DNA of 31,846 nucleotides from Lachnospiraceae bacterium (GCA_900771955.1 CAAGPW010000282.1:1-31846); one strand, 5' to 3'. Counted from the first letter of the stretch, positions 1-7,246 are shown. Notes: generated from the letters alone by a model not told the origin. Made by a program: numbers and translations.

Positions 1-210
1 AAACTGTTTAATCAGCAGACACTAATTAGAGATCTTTTTTATGATTTGGTTTCTCAAACGACCAGTATATTCAAGCAAAATCTAATCAAAGTTGACAGAG
101 ATTACACACATACCATAAAGCCGGAAATGTGGAGCATCCCTCAATATGTGGTGTTTTATTTTCAAGACAAAGTTGATATATATAGATGCGAGCCAGAATA
201 TGATGAATAG
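1..210 (+). CDS. 3' end of an unrecognised gene (partial)
   Basis: Reading frame 1 is open from the first base of the window to a TAG at 208-210, giving 69 residues of a C-terminus. The tail is aromatic and charged and ends in an acidic EPEYDE. I do not recognise the family and no catalytic motif is visible. Several hundred nucleotides of AT-rich non-coding DNA follow, consistent with a real 3' end. An ORF of similar size lies on the opposite strand here but has no ribosome binding site and low-complexity composition, so I prefer this plus-strand reading. Confidence 0.55.
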   Translation, partial: KLFNQQTLIRDLFYDLVSQTTSIFKQNLIKVDRDYTHTIKPEMWSIPQYVVFYFQDKVDIYRCEPEYDE

Positions 211-538
211 TGTGTAGATAAGCATTATTAATGCTGAATTTTTTATTCTACTGTGATATAATATTAGCGCAAGAAAAACATTAAATTTAGTATTGCAATA
301 AAAATCATACATATTGGTGAAATATAGTTACTATTTAAGTCTGTTGCTGACAAAACTTGAAGGAATAACAGGAAGATTCTGTTGAGGTGCATATCAATAG
401 ATACAGGTTATTTTCTTGGTGATAATTTTAGGTATTAATATTTTTCAAGATACATATTGTAAGCATAATTTCTGAACTTTACACTCAGCAAGATGGTCAT
501 AAATTAGCCACTTGCTGAGTAAGTATTAAATAATTTCC

Positions 539-600
539 TTTTGAACTTTATGTAAATGTTATGTAGAAATTACAATTTTTTTTTTGAACTTTATGTAAAT
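539..600. repeat. 19-bp direct repeat pair upstream of tyrosine recombinase
   Basis: The 19-mer TTTTGAACTTTATGTAAAT occurs at 539-557 and again, identical, at 582-600, 43 bp apart. A shortened copy (TGAACTTTA) lies at 473-481. Such phased repeats may be binding sites for a DNA-binding protein, but no function is demonstrated here. Confidence 0.6.
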
Positions 601-774
601 AAAAAAGTTTTTTTTGAATATTTTGCAAAGCCATTTAACTATTCTAGAAAGCTTATTGCATACAAAGATAGTGAATATGAATATTTTTGATGTTTTTGCA
701 ATCGTATTTTGGAGTTATGTGCAAACGTACATCTGTAAAACTAAAGATGGAGCAGACCGTTTTAGGTCAGATCG

Positions 775-808
775 ATCTATCGGATAAATATCAGTTTTTC
801 CGATAGAT
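775..808. promoter_or_regulatory. hairpin in recombinase leader
   Basis: Perfect inverted repeat ATCTATCGGA (775-784) / TCCGATAGAT (799-808) with a 14-nt loop, ending about 15-30 nt before the start of the recombinase gene. It could be an operator, an RNA hairpin affecting translation, or a weak terminator (no T-run follows). Confidence 0.4.
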
Positions 809-838
809 AGCAGGAAAAGAAAGGTGGTAACCATATAT

Positions 839-1924
839 ATGGGCAAGGATTCCCAATATTATAAGGATAAAAAGAAACAACAGACATTAAAGCTGCGGGA
901 ACTGATTGCAGAGCTTCCGGGATTTGCGACCGACTATCTCTACGATAAGGAGGTTTCTTCCCAGACAAGTACATTGATTTCCTATGCATATGATCTGCTT
1001 ACGTTTTTTCGTTATATCAAAGACATGAATCCGCGTTTTAAGGATATACCGGTAAAGGATTTTCATCTTGAAGATATGGCAAGACTTACTTCGGAGGACA
1101 TCGTCGAATATCAGCGTTATCTGGAGTTGAACGATAAAGGCGAAAAACATGAAAACGGGAAAAAAGCGATTGCCCGGAAAATGTCTCCGCTGCGTGGAAT
1201 GTTTCAATATCATTTTGAACATGGTTATATTGAAAACAATCCAATGGCACTCGTTAAGCTGCCGCGGATCAAAAAAGACAAAAATATCATACGTATGAAT
1301 CCGGAAGAAATTTCCTCTCTGCTGGATGCAATTGAGCATGGAAATGAACAGATGAGTGAACGTCAGCGCAATTACTGCAAACGGACCATGCAGCGCGATC
1401 TGGCGATCCTGACACTGATGCTCGGAACCGGTATCCGCGTTTCCGAATGTGCCGGACTTGATATAAATGACATTAATTTTACCGATAATTCCATGACGAT
1501 CGTCCGTAAAGGCGGCGGTCAGGATATACTGTATTTTGGCGATGAGGTTTGCAATGTGTTAAAAAACTACATTGACGGGGAACGCGCCCGCATCATTCCG
1601 GAAAAAGATCAGGAGCATGCACTGTTCTATTCACTTCAGAATAAACGGATCAGTGTCGATGCAATTGAAAATCTGGTCAAGAAATATGCGAAAATGGCAG
1701 TTCCGTCCAAAAAGATCACACCACATAAGCTCAGAAGCACCTATGGTACTGCTCTCTACCGCCAGACCGGTGATATCCGTCTGGTTGCAGATGTCCTGGG
1801 GCACGAAAATGTAAATACTACGATCGATTACTATGCGGCTATTGAAGATGAACATAAGCGCCGGGCTGCCAACGCGGTATCTGTACGCAAGACACCGACG
1901 CAAAACAATATTGACAATCCTTAA
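839..1924 (+). CDS. Xer-type tyrosine recombinase/integrase
   Basis: A 361-aa site-specific recombinase of the tyrosine family that cuts and rejoins DNA through a phosphotyrosine intermediate. From ATG 839 the catalytic set is visible: Arg200 (in GIRVSE), Lys224 (RKGGG), His296/Arg299 (HKLR), His322 (GHEN) and nucleophile Tyr331 (TTIDY). The N-terminal 140 residues look like the SAM-like core-binding domain. The frame is open from GTG 824, but ATG 839 has AAGGTGG at 821-827 and gives the MGKDxxYYKDK-type N-terminus I associate with Lachnospiraceae XerC-like proteins. No phage or transposon genes are adjacent, so it is more likely a resident Xer-like enzyme than a prophage integrase. Whether it is the true XerC for chromosome dimer resolution cannot be told. 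Confidence 0.9.
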   Translation: MGKDSQYYKDKKKQQTLKLRELIAELPGFATDYLYDKEVSSQTSTLISYAYDLLTFFRYIKDMNPRFKDIPVKDFHLEDMARLTSEDIVEYQRYLELNDKGEKHENGKKAIARKMSPLRGMFQYHFEHGYIENNPMALVKLPRIKKDKNIIRMNPEEISSLLDAIEHGNEQMSERQRNYCKRTMQRDLAILTLMLGTGIRVSECAGLDINDINFTDNSMTIVRKGGGQDILYFGDEVCNVLKNYIDGERARIIPEKDQEHALFYSLQNKRISVDAIENLVKKYAKMAVPSKKITPHKLRSTYGTALYRQTGDIRLVADVLGHENVNTTIDYYAAIEDEHKRRAANAVSVRKTPTQNNIDNP

Positions 1925-1939
1925 AGTTCTTTATACAAT
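1911..1939 (+). promoter_or_regulatory. sigma-A promoter for luxS
   Basis: TTGACA (1911-1916), 17-bp spacer, TACAAT (1934-1939). The -35 lies in the last codons of the recombinase gene, so luxS can be transcribed independently, with a leader of about 55 nt. Confidence 0.7.
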
Positions 1940-2001
1940 AATTTAGAAATAATTGATTAACTTGTTTGAAAAACAGGAAAAATAATGGAGGTATCTCTAC
2001 A

Positions 2002-2481
2002 ATGGAAAAAATTGCAAGTTTTACAATTGATCATATCAAATTAGAGCCGGGCGTATATGTTTCCCGGAAAGATCATGTAGGTCAGGAAGTCATCACTACA
2101 TTTGATCTTCGCATGACCGCACCGAACGACGAACCGGTTATGAATACGGCAGAAGTTCACACGATTGAACATCTTGGTGCTACTTTCCTGCGCAATCATG
2201 CAGAATTCAAGGATAAAACCGTTTACTTCGGACCGATGGGCTGCCGTACCGGTTTTTATCTTCTGCTGGCCGGTGATTATGAGTCCAAAGACATTGTTGG
2301 TCTTGTTACAGAAATGTTTGAATTTATCCGGGATTTTGACGGAGAAGTGCCGGGAGCAAGTCCACGCGACTGCGGAAATTATCTCGATATGAATCTGGGC
2401 ATGGCAAATTATCTTGCAAAGCGTTATCTGGATCATACACTCTACTCCATCGATACGGCCCATCTTGTTTATCCGGATTAA
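2002..2481 (+). CDS. luxS: S-ribosylhomocysteine lyase LuxS
   Basis: 159-aa LuxS. It cleaves S-ribosylhomocysteine to homocysteine and the AI-2 precursor DPD in the activated methyl cycle. The metal-binding HxxEH motif is seen as HTIEH (His53, Glu56, His57), the third ligand as Cys124 in PRDCGN, and the conserved PMGCRTGFY carries the catalytic Cys81. The start is ATG 2002, with GGAGG at 1987-1991; an earlier in-frame ATG at 1966 lacks a good site and would add a non-homologous tail. It has its own promoter overlapping the end of the recombinase gene. A strong hairpin terminator follows. Confidence 0.97.
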   Translation: MEKIASFTIDHIKLEPGVYVSRKDHVGQEVITTFDLRMTAPNDEPVMNTAEVHTIEHLGATFLRNHAEFKDKTVYFGPMGCRTGFYLLLAGDYESKDIVGLVTEMFEFIRDFDGEVPGASPRDCGNYLDMNLGMANYLAKRYLDHTLYSIDTAHLVYPD

Positions 2482-2521
2482 GAATCCTGAAAATTACAAA
2501 CTCAGGATCGGGTTATATCCA

Positions 2522-2569
2522 GATAAGATGTATAACAGATAAGGTGTATAACAGATGAAATGTAAAACA
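2522..2569 (+). repeat. three imperfect 16-bp tandem repeats downstream of luxS
   Basis: Units at 2522-2537, 2538-2553 and 2554-2569, all of the form GATRARRTGTAWAACA. They sit between the luxS stop and the terminator stem, and the last unit runs into the left arm of the stem. Confidence 0.75.
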
Positions 2570-2607
2570 GAGACGGGATTGCGCTTCGTGCATGCCGTCT
2601 CTGTTTT
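2564..2607. terminator. bidirectional terminator between luxS and ldh
   Basis: 13-bp perfect stem (2564-2576 with 2595-2607) whose outer pairs are A:T, so each strand ends in a T-run. It separates the convergent luxS and ldh genes. Confidence 0.88.
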
Positions 2608-2636
2608 ATTATATAATTTATATTTTAATTTAATAT

Positions 2637-3581
2637 TTACGTAAGTACCGTATCAAGCACTTTCTTTAACGCTGTTGCAGAATCCTTTAATTTTTTTAGT
2701 TCATCATCATTTAAAGAAATCGGTACAATTTTTTCGACGCCGTTTGCACTCACGACTGCAGGAAGACTTAAGCAAACATCCTCCAGTCCGTACTCGCCGT
2801 GTGTCAGGCTTGAAATTGGAAGTATTGAATGCTCATTGCGGACGATGGACTCACAGATCCTGCGGACAGCCATAGCTACACCATAATAAGTTGCATGTTT
2901 CTTTTCGATGATCTTGTAGGCGCTGTCGCGAACATCTTCATAGATACGCTGCATGGATTCTTCATGGTTGTAATAACCACGCATTTCACAGAATTTGTTC
3001 AGGTTGATTCCTGAAACGTTTGCACTGCTGAACGCGGCAAGCTCACTGTCACCGTGTTCTCCGATGATAAATGCATGAACGCCGCGGTTATCAATTTTAA
3101 GATGCTCACCGAGAAGATATTTTAAACGTGCCGTATCAAGCACAGTACCGGAACCAATTACACGGTTTTCCGGAAATCCGGATAATTTCAGCGCAGTATA
3201 AGTCAGAATATCTACCGGATTGGAGACGATCAGTAAAATACCTTCGCAGCCAACGCGCACAAGCTCCGGAATAATGTGCTTATAAATACCGACATTCTTT
3301 GTAACAAGATCCAGACGGGTTTCATCCGGTTTCTGATTTGCACCAGCCGTGATAATGACAATTGCGCAGTCTGAAATATCTTCGTAATCTCCCGCATAAA
3401 TTTTCATAGGTGTTTCAAAGGGCAGACCGTGACTCATGTCCATGGCTTCTCCCTCTGCACGATCCTTATCTACATCTATCAGTACCATTTCTGAAAAAAG
3501 ATTACTTTGCATTAACGTGAATGCACAGGTTGAACCGACAAATCCGCAGCCAATAACTGCAATCTTTCTCATATTTACCAT
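2637..3581 (-). CDS. ldh: L-lactate dehydrogenase
   Basis: 314-aa NAD-dependent L-lactate dehydrogenase (pyruvate + NADH to L-lactate). Visible: Rossmann motif GCGFVG (residues 11-16), acidic NAD-ribose binder in LIDVD (about 36), substrate-loop ANQKPDETRL with Gln83, the residue that marks LDH rather than malate dehydrogenase (Arg there), SNPVD (120-124), LDTAR (148-152) and catalytic His176 in GEHGDSE. The start is ATG 3581 with GGAAGG 8 nt upstream. Length and motifs are standard. A 12-bp palindrome (3640-3651) lies in its upstream region. It lies downstream of dtd on the same strand with a 156-nt gap. Confidence 0.95.
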   Translation of the reverse strand: MVNMRKIAVIGCGFVGSTCAFTLMQSNLFSEMVLIDVDKDRAEGEAMDMSHGLPFETPMKIYAGDYEDISDCAIVIITAGANQKPDETRLDLVTKNVGIYKHIIPELVRVGCEGILLIVSNPVDILTYTALKLSGFPENRVIGSGTVLDTARLKYLLGEHLKIDNRGVHAFIIGEHGDSELAAFSSANVSGINLNKFCEMRGYYNHEESMQRIYEDVRDSAYKIIEKKHATYYGVAMAVRRICESIVRNEHSILPISSLTHGEYGLEDVCLSLPAVVSANGVEKIVPISLNDDELKKLKDSATALKKVLDTVLT

Positions 3582-3639
3582 ATTTGCTACCTTCCTTTCC
3601 TACTTTCTATTTATAGTTTCCAGTTTCCGTGAAAATTAT

Positions 3640-3651
3640 CAAAGGCCTTTG
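3640..3651. promoter_or_regulatory. 12-bp palindrome upstream of ldh
   Basis: CAAAGGCCTTTG is a perfect palindrome about 60-70 nt before the ldh start. It may be an operator, but no assigned regulator is visible and no strong consensus promoter was found beside it. Confidence 0.3.
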
Positions 3652-3737
3652 TTTCTTTCACACACAGTATGCCATAAAATTCCCGATAAGTCGATAGGAA
3701 TAGTAAAATATGGTTGGATTTTTTTGTATACAAACTT

Positions 3738-4184
3738 TTACAGTTCTGAAGAATCCAGTAAAATCGTAAACGGACCATCGTTGAGCAGATCAACTTTCAT
3801 ATCTGCGCCGAATTCGCCCTGCTCTACGGTCGGAACCTGCTTTTTGCATTCTGAAATGATATATTCATACATTTCCTTTGCCATGACAGGCTCTCCTGCC
3901 CGGATAAAGGACGGTCGGTTGCCTTTTCTGCAATCTGCATAAAGCGTAAACTGGGACACCAGAAGCAGACTTCCGCCGACATCGCCAAGAGACAGGTTGG
4001 TTTTTCCCGCTTCATCTTCAAAAATGCGCATTCCCACAAGTTTTTTTATCATCTTATCTGCAATTTCTCTGGTATCATCACCGGAAACCCCAATTAAAAC
4101 TAAAAATCCATGCTCAATGGCTCCAATCTGCTTCCCTTCTACGGTCACAGATGCTCTGGTTACCCGCTGTATTACAAAACGCAT
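3738..4184 (-). CDS. dtd: D-aminoacyl-tRNA deacylase
   Basis: 148-aa DTD, a cytoplasmic proofreading enzyme that removes D-amino acids (and Gly) mischarged onto tRNA. The start MRxVIQRVxxASVxV is diagnostic; SQFTLYAD (77-84) and the C-terminal NDGPFT (135-140) are the two signature motifs around the dimer-interface active site (the second is usually NxGPVT). ATG 4184 is preceded by GGAGAA at a short spacing. It is transcribed divergently from the TtcA-like gene across a 234-nt gap. Confidence 0.96.
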   Translation of the reverse strand: MRFVIQRVTRASVTVEGKQIGAIEHGFLVLIGVSGDDTREIADKMIKKLVGMRIFEDEAGKTNLSLGDVGGSLLLVSQFTLYADCRKGNRPSFIRAGEPVMAKEMYEYIISECKKQVPTVEQGEFGADMKVDLLNDGPFTILLDSSEL

Positions 4185-4328
4185 ATAATTTCTCCTTTTC
4201 CTGCTGTAAATTTAATGTTAAATAATATGATTTTCCACGATGATCGAGTTACAACAATCATTTTAAAGAAACTGAAAGCAAAATGCAATAAAAGAATTTA
4301 CTTGCAGAATTGCAGTCCGGGAGGTACA

Positions 4329-4356
4329 CTGATACATAGTGTTCAGAAATTATAAT
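4329..4356 (+). promoter_or_regulatory. candidate promoter for ttcA-like gene
   Basis: CTGATA (4329-4334), 16-bp spacer, consensus TATAAT (4351-4356). The -35 matches four of six bases. The position is right for the gene starting at 4419. Confidence 0.45.
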
Positions 4357-4367
4357 GGTGTAACTAA

Positions 4368-4405
4368 AAAATATACTATGTAATACAAAATATACTATGT
4401 AATGC
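4368..4405 (+). repeat. two 19-bp tandem repeats in ttcA-like leader
   Basis: The 19-mer AAAATATACTATGTAATAC (4368-4386) is followed directly by a copy differing at one base (4387-4405), which abuts the AAGGAG ribosome binding site at 4406-4411. This is a recent duplication in the 5' leader. Confidence 0.8.
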
Positions 4406-4418
4406 AAGGAGAAAATAA

Positions 4419-5162
4419 GTGAAATTACAAAAGCTTTTAAGCTACACAAGAAAAGCAATTGATGATTATGATATGATACAAAGCGGAGATAAAATTGCGA
4501 TCGGCATTTCAGGCGGAAAAGACAGCCTCACACTTTTATATGCCATGCATAACCTGATGCGGTTTTATCCGAAAAATTTCCGCCTGGCAGCGATTACGGT
4601 AGACCTGGGATATCCAGACTTCCATCTTGATAAAATTGAAGCTCTCTGTCGGGAAATGCAGATCCCCTATTATGTTGTAAAGACAGAAATCGGAAAAATC
4701 GTATTTGAGAAAAAACAGGAAGATAATCCCTGCTCTCTTTGCGCAAGACTGCGCAAAGGAGCCCTGAATCAGAAGGCACTGGAACTTGGCTGCAACAAGA
4801 TCGCATATGCACATCATAAAGATGATATATTAGAAACCATGTTGCTTTCCATGATATTTGAAGGGAGATTTTATGCGTTTTCACCGAAAACTTATCTGGA
4901 ACGCACAAAACTTACTGTCATCCGCCCAATGATGTATGTTGCAGAAGCAGATGTGATCGGATTCATGCGCAAGCAGGCGCTGCCGGTCTCAAAAAATCCC
5001 TGCCCGGTCGATGGTGCCACAAAACGCCAGTATGCCAAAAATCTGCTTCAACAGATCAATCGGGACAATCCCGGTGCAAAAGACCGTATGTTCACTGCTA
5101 TTTTAAACGGGAATATAGAGGGGTGGCCGCTCCGGCAGCAGAGAAAATCAGAGCATCTTTAA
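4419..5162 (+). CDS. TtcA/TtuA-family tRNA 2-thiolation enzyme
   Basis: 247-aa ATP-dependent PP-loop enzyme of the TtcA family, which sulfurates a tRNA cytidine (position 32 in the E. coli enzyme) using an iron-sulfur cluster. The PP-loop SGGKDS is at 31-36; Cys105 and Cys108 (CSLC) plus Cys195 (KNPCP) match the three cluster ligands of TtcA. The start is GTG 4419 with AAGGAG 7 nt upstream. The exact modified base in this organism is not certain, as Firmicute members are less studied. The stop codon overlaps the stop of the convergent acyltransferase gene by 4 nt (5159-5162), so there is no intergenic terminator. Confidence 0.85.
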   Translation: MKLQKLLSYTRKAIDDYDMIQSGDKIAIGISGGKDSLTLLYAMHNLMRFYPKNFRLAAITVDLGYPDFHLDKIEALCREMQIPYYVVKTEIGKIVFEKKQEDNPCSLCARLRKGALNQKALELGCNKIAYAHHKDDILETMLLSMIFEGRFYAFSPKTYLERTKLTVIRPMMYVAEADVIGFMRKQALPVSKNPCPVDGATKRQYAKNLLQQINRDNPGAKDRMFTAILNGNIEGWPLRQQRKSEHL

Positions 5163-5896
5163 GCACTTAAGGCAGAAGACTGCCCCGTCACCTCTGCCAT
5201 TTTCTGCTCAATGCGCATTTTTACTTCTTCTGCGATCTGATTGGTCTTTAAATCTTTATAATCCTCATAATACAGCGGCGGCAGGAAATGAACCTGTGTC
5301 TTTACACTTCCAAGATGAAATGTATTAAATACCTTATAGGAATCAATCAGTACGACCGGTACAATGGGTGCTTTTGCTCTGACCGCACACTTGAAGCTGC
5401 CGGCTTTAAAATCACAGACTTTATTCTTGTTATTAAATTCGTAGCCACCTTCCGGGAATAAGATGTATTTCATGCCATTTTTGACGTCTTCTGTTACTTC
5501 CAGAATGATCTGCATGCCTTGTCTGACATTGTCTTTTTCAAGTCGTTTTCCCTGCACCAGATCGACAAACTCACTGACCAGTATCGTATTGGATTTGGCC
5601 TTATCCATAACCAGGGAACACGGCTCACGGTGCGAAATCATAATACCAAGCGCGTCATATTTTCCCTGATGATTAGGATACATTACATATCCCTGATCCT
5701 TCGGCAGATTTTCTTCTCCAAAGCATTCCGTCTCGATCTTGCCGGAACGCATCATTAACGTAATTGCATGACGCACCAGGCGGTAACGCTGTTCCTCCGA
5801 AAACTTTTCCGGATGGTCTGCCTCATAGCGCATACGCGGAATCATATAGGGTGCACGAAACAGATTCCGTAAAATTACATAAAGAAATTTAAACAT
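5159..5896 (-). CDS. plsC: 1-acyl-sn-glycerol-3-phosphate acyltransferase (PlsC family)
   Basis: 245-aa acyltransferase that probably acylates lysophosphatidate in membrane phospholipid synthesis. The H(x4)D catalytic motif is NHQGKYD and the phosphate-binding block is FPEGG; both are typical of the PlsC/LPLAT family. The frame is open to ATG 5989, but ATG 5896 has AGGAG about 9 nt upstream and the following N-terminus (MFKFLYVILRNLFR) is a normal amphipathic membrane-associating start, while the extra 31 residues would overlap the upstream gene and its promoter. It has its own promoter at 5924-5952. Its 3' end overlaps the convergent ttcA-like gene. Confidence 0.88.
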   Translation of the reverse strand: MFKFLYVILRNLFRAPYMIPRMRYEADHPEKFSEEQRYRLVRHAITLMMRSGKIETECFGEENLPKDQGYVMYPNHQGKYDALGIMISHREPCSLVMDKAKSNTILVSEFVDLVQGKRLEKDNVRQGMQIILEVTEDVKNGMKYILFPEGGYEFNNKNKVCDFKAGSFKCAVRAKAPIVPVVLIDSYKVFNTFHLGSVKTQVHFLPPLYYEDYKDLKTNQIAEEVKMRIEQKMAEVTGQSSALSA

Positions 5897-5923
5897 ATAA
5901 ATAACTCTCCTATCTTCTCTCCT

Positions 5924-5952
5924 ATTATATCTGCATTTCAGAAAAAAGACAA
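5924..5952 (-). promoter_or_regulatory. promoter for plsC-like gene
   Basis: On the minus strand TTGTCT (5952-5947), 17-bp spacer, consensus TATAAT (5929-5924), in the 89-nt gap between the LysM gene and the acyltransferase gene. Confidence 0.55.
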
Positions 5953-5985
5953 CCAGGAGCTTGAGACGATAGCTGAGAATTACCA

Positions 5986-6318
5986 TCATAAATACTGCGA
6001 GGAATAGTAAGGTATCAGGAGATATTCTCCGGCATGGATATCGTCACTGTTTAAATGATTTAACTTTTTTACTTCTTCCATGTAAGCATCGCGGTCAGAA
6101 TAATCGGAAGACATATAATTTCCTGCGATGGACCAGAGAGATTCTCCCTGCTTCACCTGGATACTCGTATAATATTTATAAGACGCTTCTGCGCGGTCTA
6201 CGCTGGATGCCTCAATGCGGTCACTGATCAGAAATGCAGTGAGCAAAACCAGGATCAGTGTGGCAGCAAATATCAGGATTCTGCGTTCCATAATGCAAAC
6301 ATATTTTCTTCTGTTCAT
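5986..6318 (-). CDS. yneA: LysM membrane protein, YneA-like cell-division suppressor
   Basis: 110 aa: short basic N-terminus, one membrane segment (about 14-32), a linker, and one C-terminal LysM domain (about 50-104; VKQGESLWSIAGNY...IHAGEYLLIPY). Divergent from lexA, like B. subtilis yneA, which encodes an SOS-induced protein of the same architecture that delays septation during DNA repair. The start is ATG 6318 with GGGAGGGAG before it; upstream ATG 6336 has no site. A perfect sigma-A promoter on this strand has a LexA-like box over its -35 and spacer, and three more half-site repeats lie in the leader, supporting SOS control. The function is inferred from context and architecture, not from a unique catalytic motif. 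Confidence 0.8.
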   Translation of the reverse strand: MNRRKYVCIMERRILIFAATLILVLLTAFLISDRIEASSVDRAEASYKYYTSIQVKQGESLWSIAGNYMSSDYSDRDAYMEEVKKLNHLNSDDIHAGEYLLIPYYSSQYL

Positions 6319-6362
6319 ATAATTTCTCCCTCCCATATGGTATCAATCCGAATTTCCAATAT

Positions 6363-6402
6363 CGAACGTCTGTGTCGAACATCTGTTACGAACATTCGTT
6401 CC
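6363..6402. promoter_or_regulatory. three LexA-like sites phased at 13 bp
   Basis: CGAAC begins at 6363, 6376 and 6389, giving three tandem 13-mers (CGAACGTCTGTGT, CGAACATCTGTTA, CGAACATTCGTTC). The last, with its next base, matches the Gram-positive SOS box CGAACnnnnGTTCG at 9 of 10 fixed positions; the first two have strong left halves and weaker right halves. They lie in the leader of the LysM gene. Confidence 0.75.
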
Positions 6403-6412
6403 CTTTGATTGC

Positions 6413-6441
6413 ATTATATGACAGGAACATTTGTTTGTCAA
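6413..6441 (-). promoter_or_regulatory. consensus promoter of LysM/YneA-like gene
   Basis: On the minus strand TTGACA (6441-6436), exactly 17 bp, TATAAT (6418-6413). It is a perfect sigma-A promoter, as expected for a strongly repressed SOS gene. Confidence 0.88.
6424..6437. promoter_or_regulatory. LexA box over the LysM promoter
   Basis: GGAACATTTGTTTG matches CGAACnnnnGTTCG at 8 of 10 fixed positions and covers the -35/spacer of the minus-strand promoter, so a bound repressor would block polymerase. Confidence 0.72.
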
Positions 6442-6449
6442 TATAAAAT

Positions 6450-6463
6450 CGAACAAATTTTCG
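6450..6463. promoter_or_regulatory. LexA box proximal to lexA
   Basis: CGAACAAATTTTCG matches the SOS box at 9 of 10 fixed positions. It lies 67-80 nt before lexA, just upstream of a possible -10 (TATGAT, 6492-6497) for lexA, consistent with autoregulation. Confidence 0.72.
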
Positions 6464-6529
6464 GAATATGTGTTTGCTTTTTTGCGAAAGGTATGATAAA
6501 CTTTTTATATATTAAAGGAGGAACACCGT

Positions 6530-7147
6530 ATGCCAAATGGAAAAATCAGCGAAAAACAGAAAGAAATTTTAGAATATATCAAACAGGAAATTTTAAGCCG
6601 CGGATATCCGCCTGCTGTCCGGGAGATCTGTGAAGCGGTTCATTTAAAGTCAACCTCTTCTGTGCATTCTCATCTGGAAACTCTTGAGAAAAACGGATAT
6701 ATCCGCAGAGACCCTACCAAGCCGCGTGCCATTGAGATCATGGATGACACCTTCAGTCTGACCCGCCGTGAAATGGTCAATGTCCCGATCATCGGAAATG
6801 TTGCTGCCGGTCAGCCGCTGCTCGCAGTACAGAATATTGAAAACTATTTTCCGATTCCGGCAGAATATATGCCGAATCAGGAGACATTTATGCTGAAGGT
6901 AAAGGGCGAAAGTATGATCAATGCCGGTATTTTCGATGGAGATCATATACTTGTTGAACGTCAGTCCACTGCGTCTAACGGTGAGATCGTCGTTGCGCTG
7001 GTTGACGATTCTGCAACAGTAAAGACCTATTACAAGGAGGACGGTCACTACCGTCTTCAGCCTGAAAATGATACCATGGACCCAATCATTGTAAATGAAT
7101 GTTCGATCCTTGGCAAAGTATTTGGTGTATTCCGTTTCTTCTCCTGA
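6530..7147 (+). CDS. lexA: SOS repressor LexA
   Basis: 205-aa repressor. The N-terminal winged helix (PPAVREICEAVHLKSTSSVHSHL) binds SOS boxes; the C-terminal S24 latent peptidase cleaves itself when RecA filaments form. The scissile bond is Ala93-Gly94 (NVAAGQP), the nucleophile Ser128 (GESM) and the general base Lys165 (ATVKTY). ATG 6530 has AAAGGAGG at 6514-6521. It is divergent from the LysM gene across a region with at least three good LexA boxes. A strong terminator follows. Confidence 0.98.
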   Translation: MPNGKISEKQKEILEYIKQEILSRGYPPAVREICEAVHLKSTSSVHSHLETLEKNGYIRRDPTKPRAIEIMDDTFSLTRREMVNVPIIGNVAAGQPLLAVQNIENYFPIPAEYMPNQETFMLKVKGESMINAGIFDGDHILVERQSTASNGEIVVALVDDSATVKTYYKEDGHYRLQPENDTMDPIIVNECSILGKVFGVFRFFS

Positions 7148-7173
7148 CTGCAGAAAATCTGAAAAAAGCTTAA

Positions 7174-7216
7174 AAAAAGGTAAGTGGTACCAGAAAAATA
7201 TACCACTTACCTTTTT
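7174..7216. terminator. bidirectional terminator between lexA and rsfS
   Basis: 16-bp stem (7174-7189 with 7201-7216), 11-nt loop, A-tract on one side and T-tract on the other. It ends both lexA (+) and the long minus-strand operon (rsfS last). Confidence 0.92.
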
Positions 7217-7246
7217 ATTCCATATTTTGCAATTTTCCGTATCTCC

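Larger units (their letters stand above)
211..838. other. AT-rich non-coding stretch with hairpins and repeats
   Basis: No ORF with a ribosome binding site was found here. It holds a hairpin with perfect 10-nt arms ACTCAGCAAG (483-492) and CTTGCTGAGT (511-520), extendable by a TGG/CCA pairing; a 19-bp direct repeat (539-557 and 582-600); poly-T tracts at about 576-585 and 606-615; and a second hairpin with perfect 10-nt arms (775-784 and 799-808) just before the recombinase gene. The first hairpin could end transcription of the upstream partial gene, but the T-run that follows is weak. Confidence 0.5.

Noticed and set aside
82..312. 76-aa minus-strand ORF opposite the partial gene
   Set aside because: Low-complexity hydrophobic translation, no ribosome binding site, and the plus strand carries a better open 3' end.
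824..838. GTG start for the recombinase
   Set aside because: In frame, but the AAGGTGG site fits ATG 839 and the family N-terminus begins there.
839..1924. Recombinase as a prophage or mobile-element integrase
   Set aside because: No phage, conjugation or att-like features nearby; flanked by luxS and other core genes.
3723..3734. Perfect palindrome TTTGTATACAAA between dtd and ldh as a terminator
   Set aside because: Stem too AT-rich, no clear loop, and no following T-run on the minus strand; may be chance.
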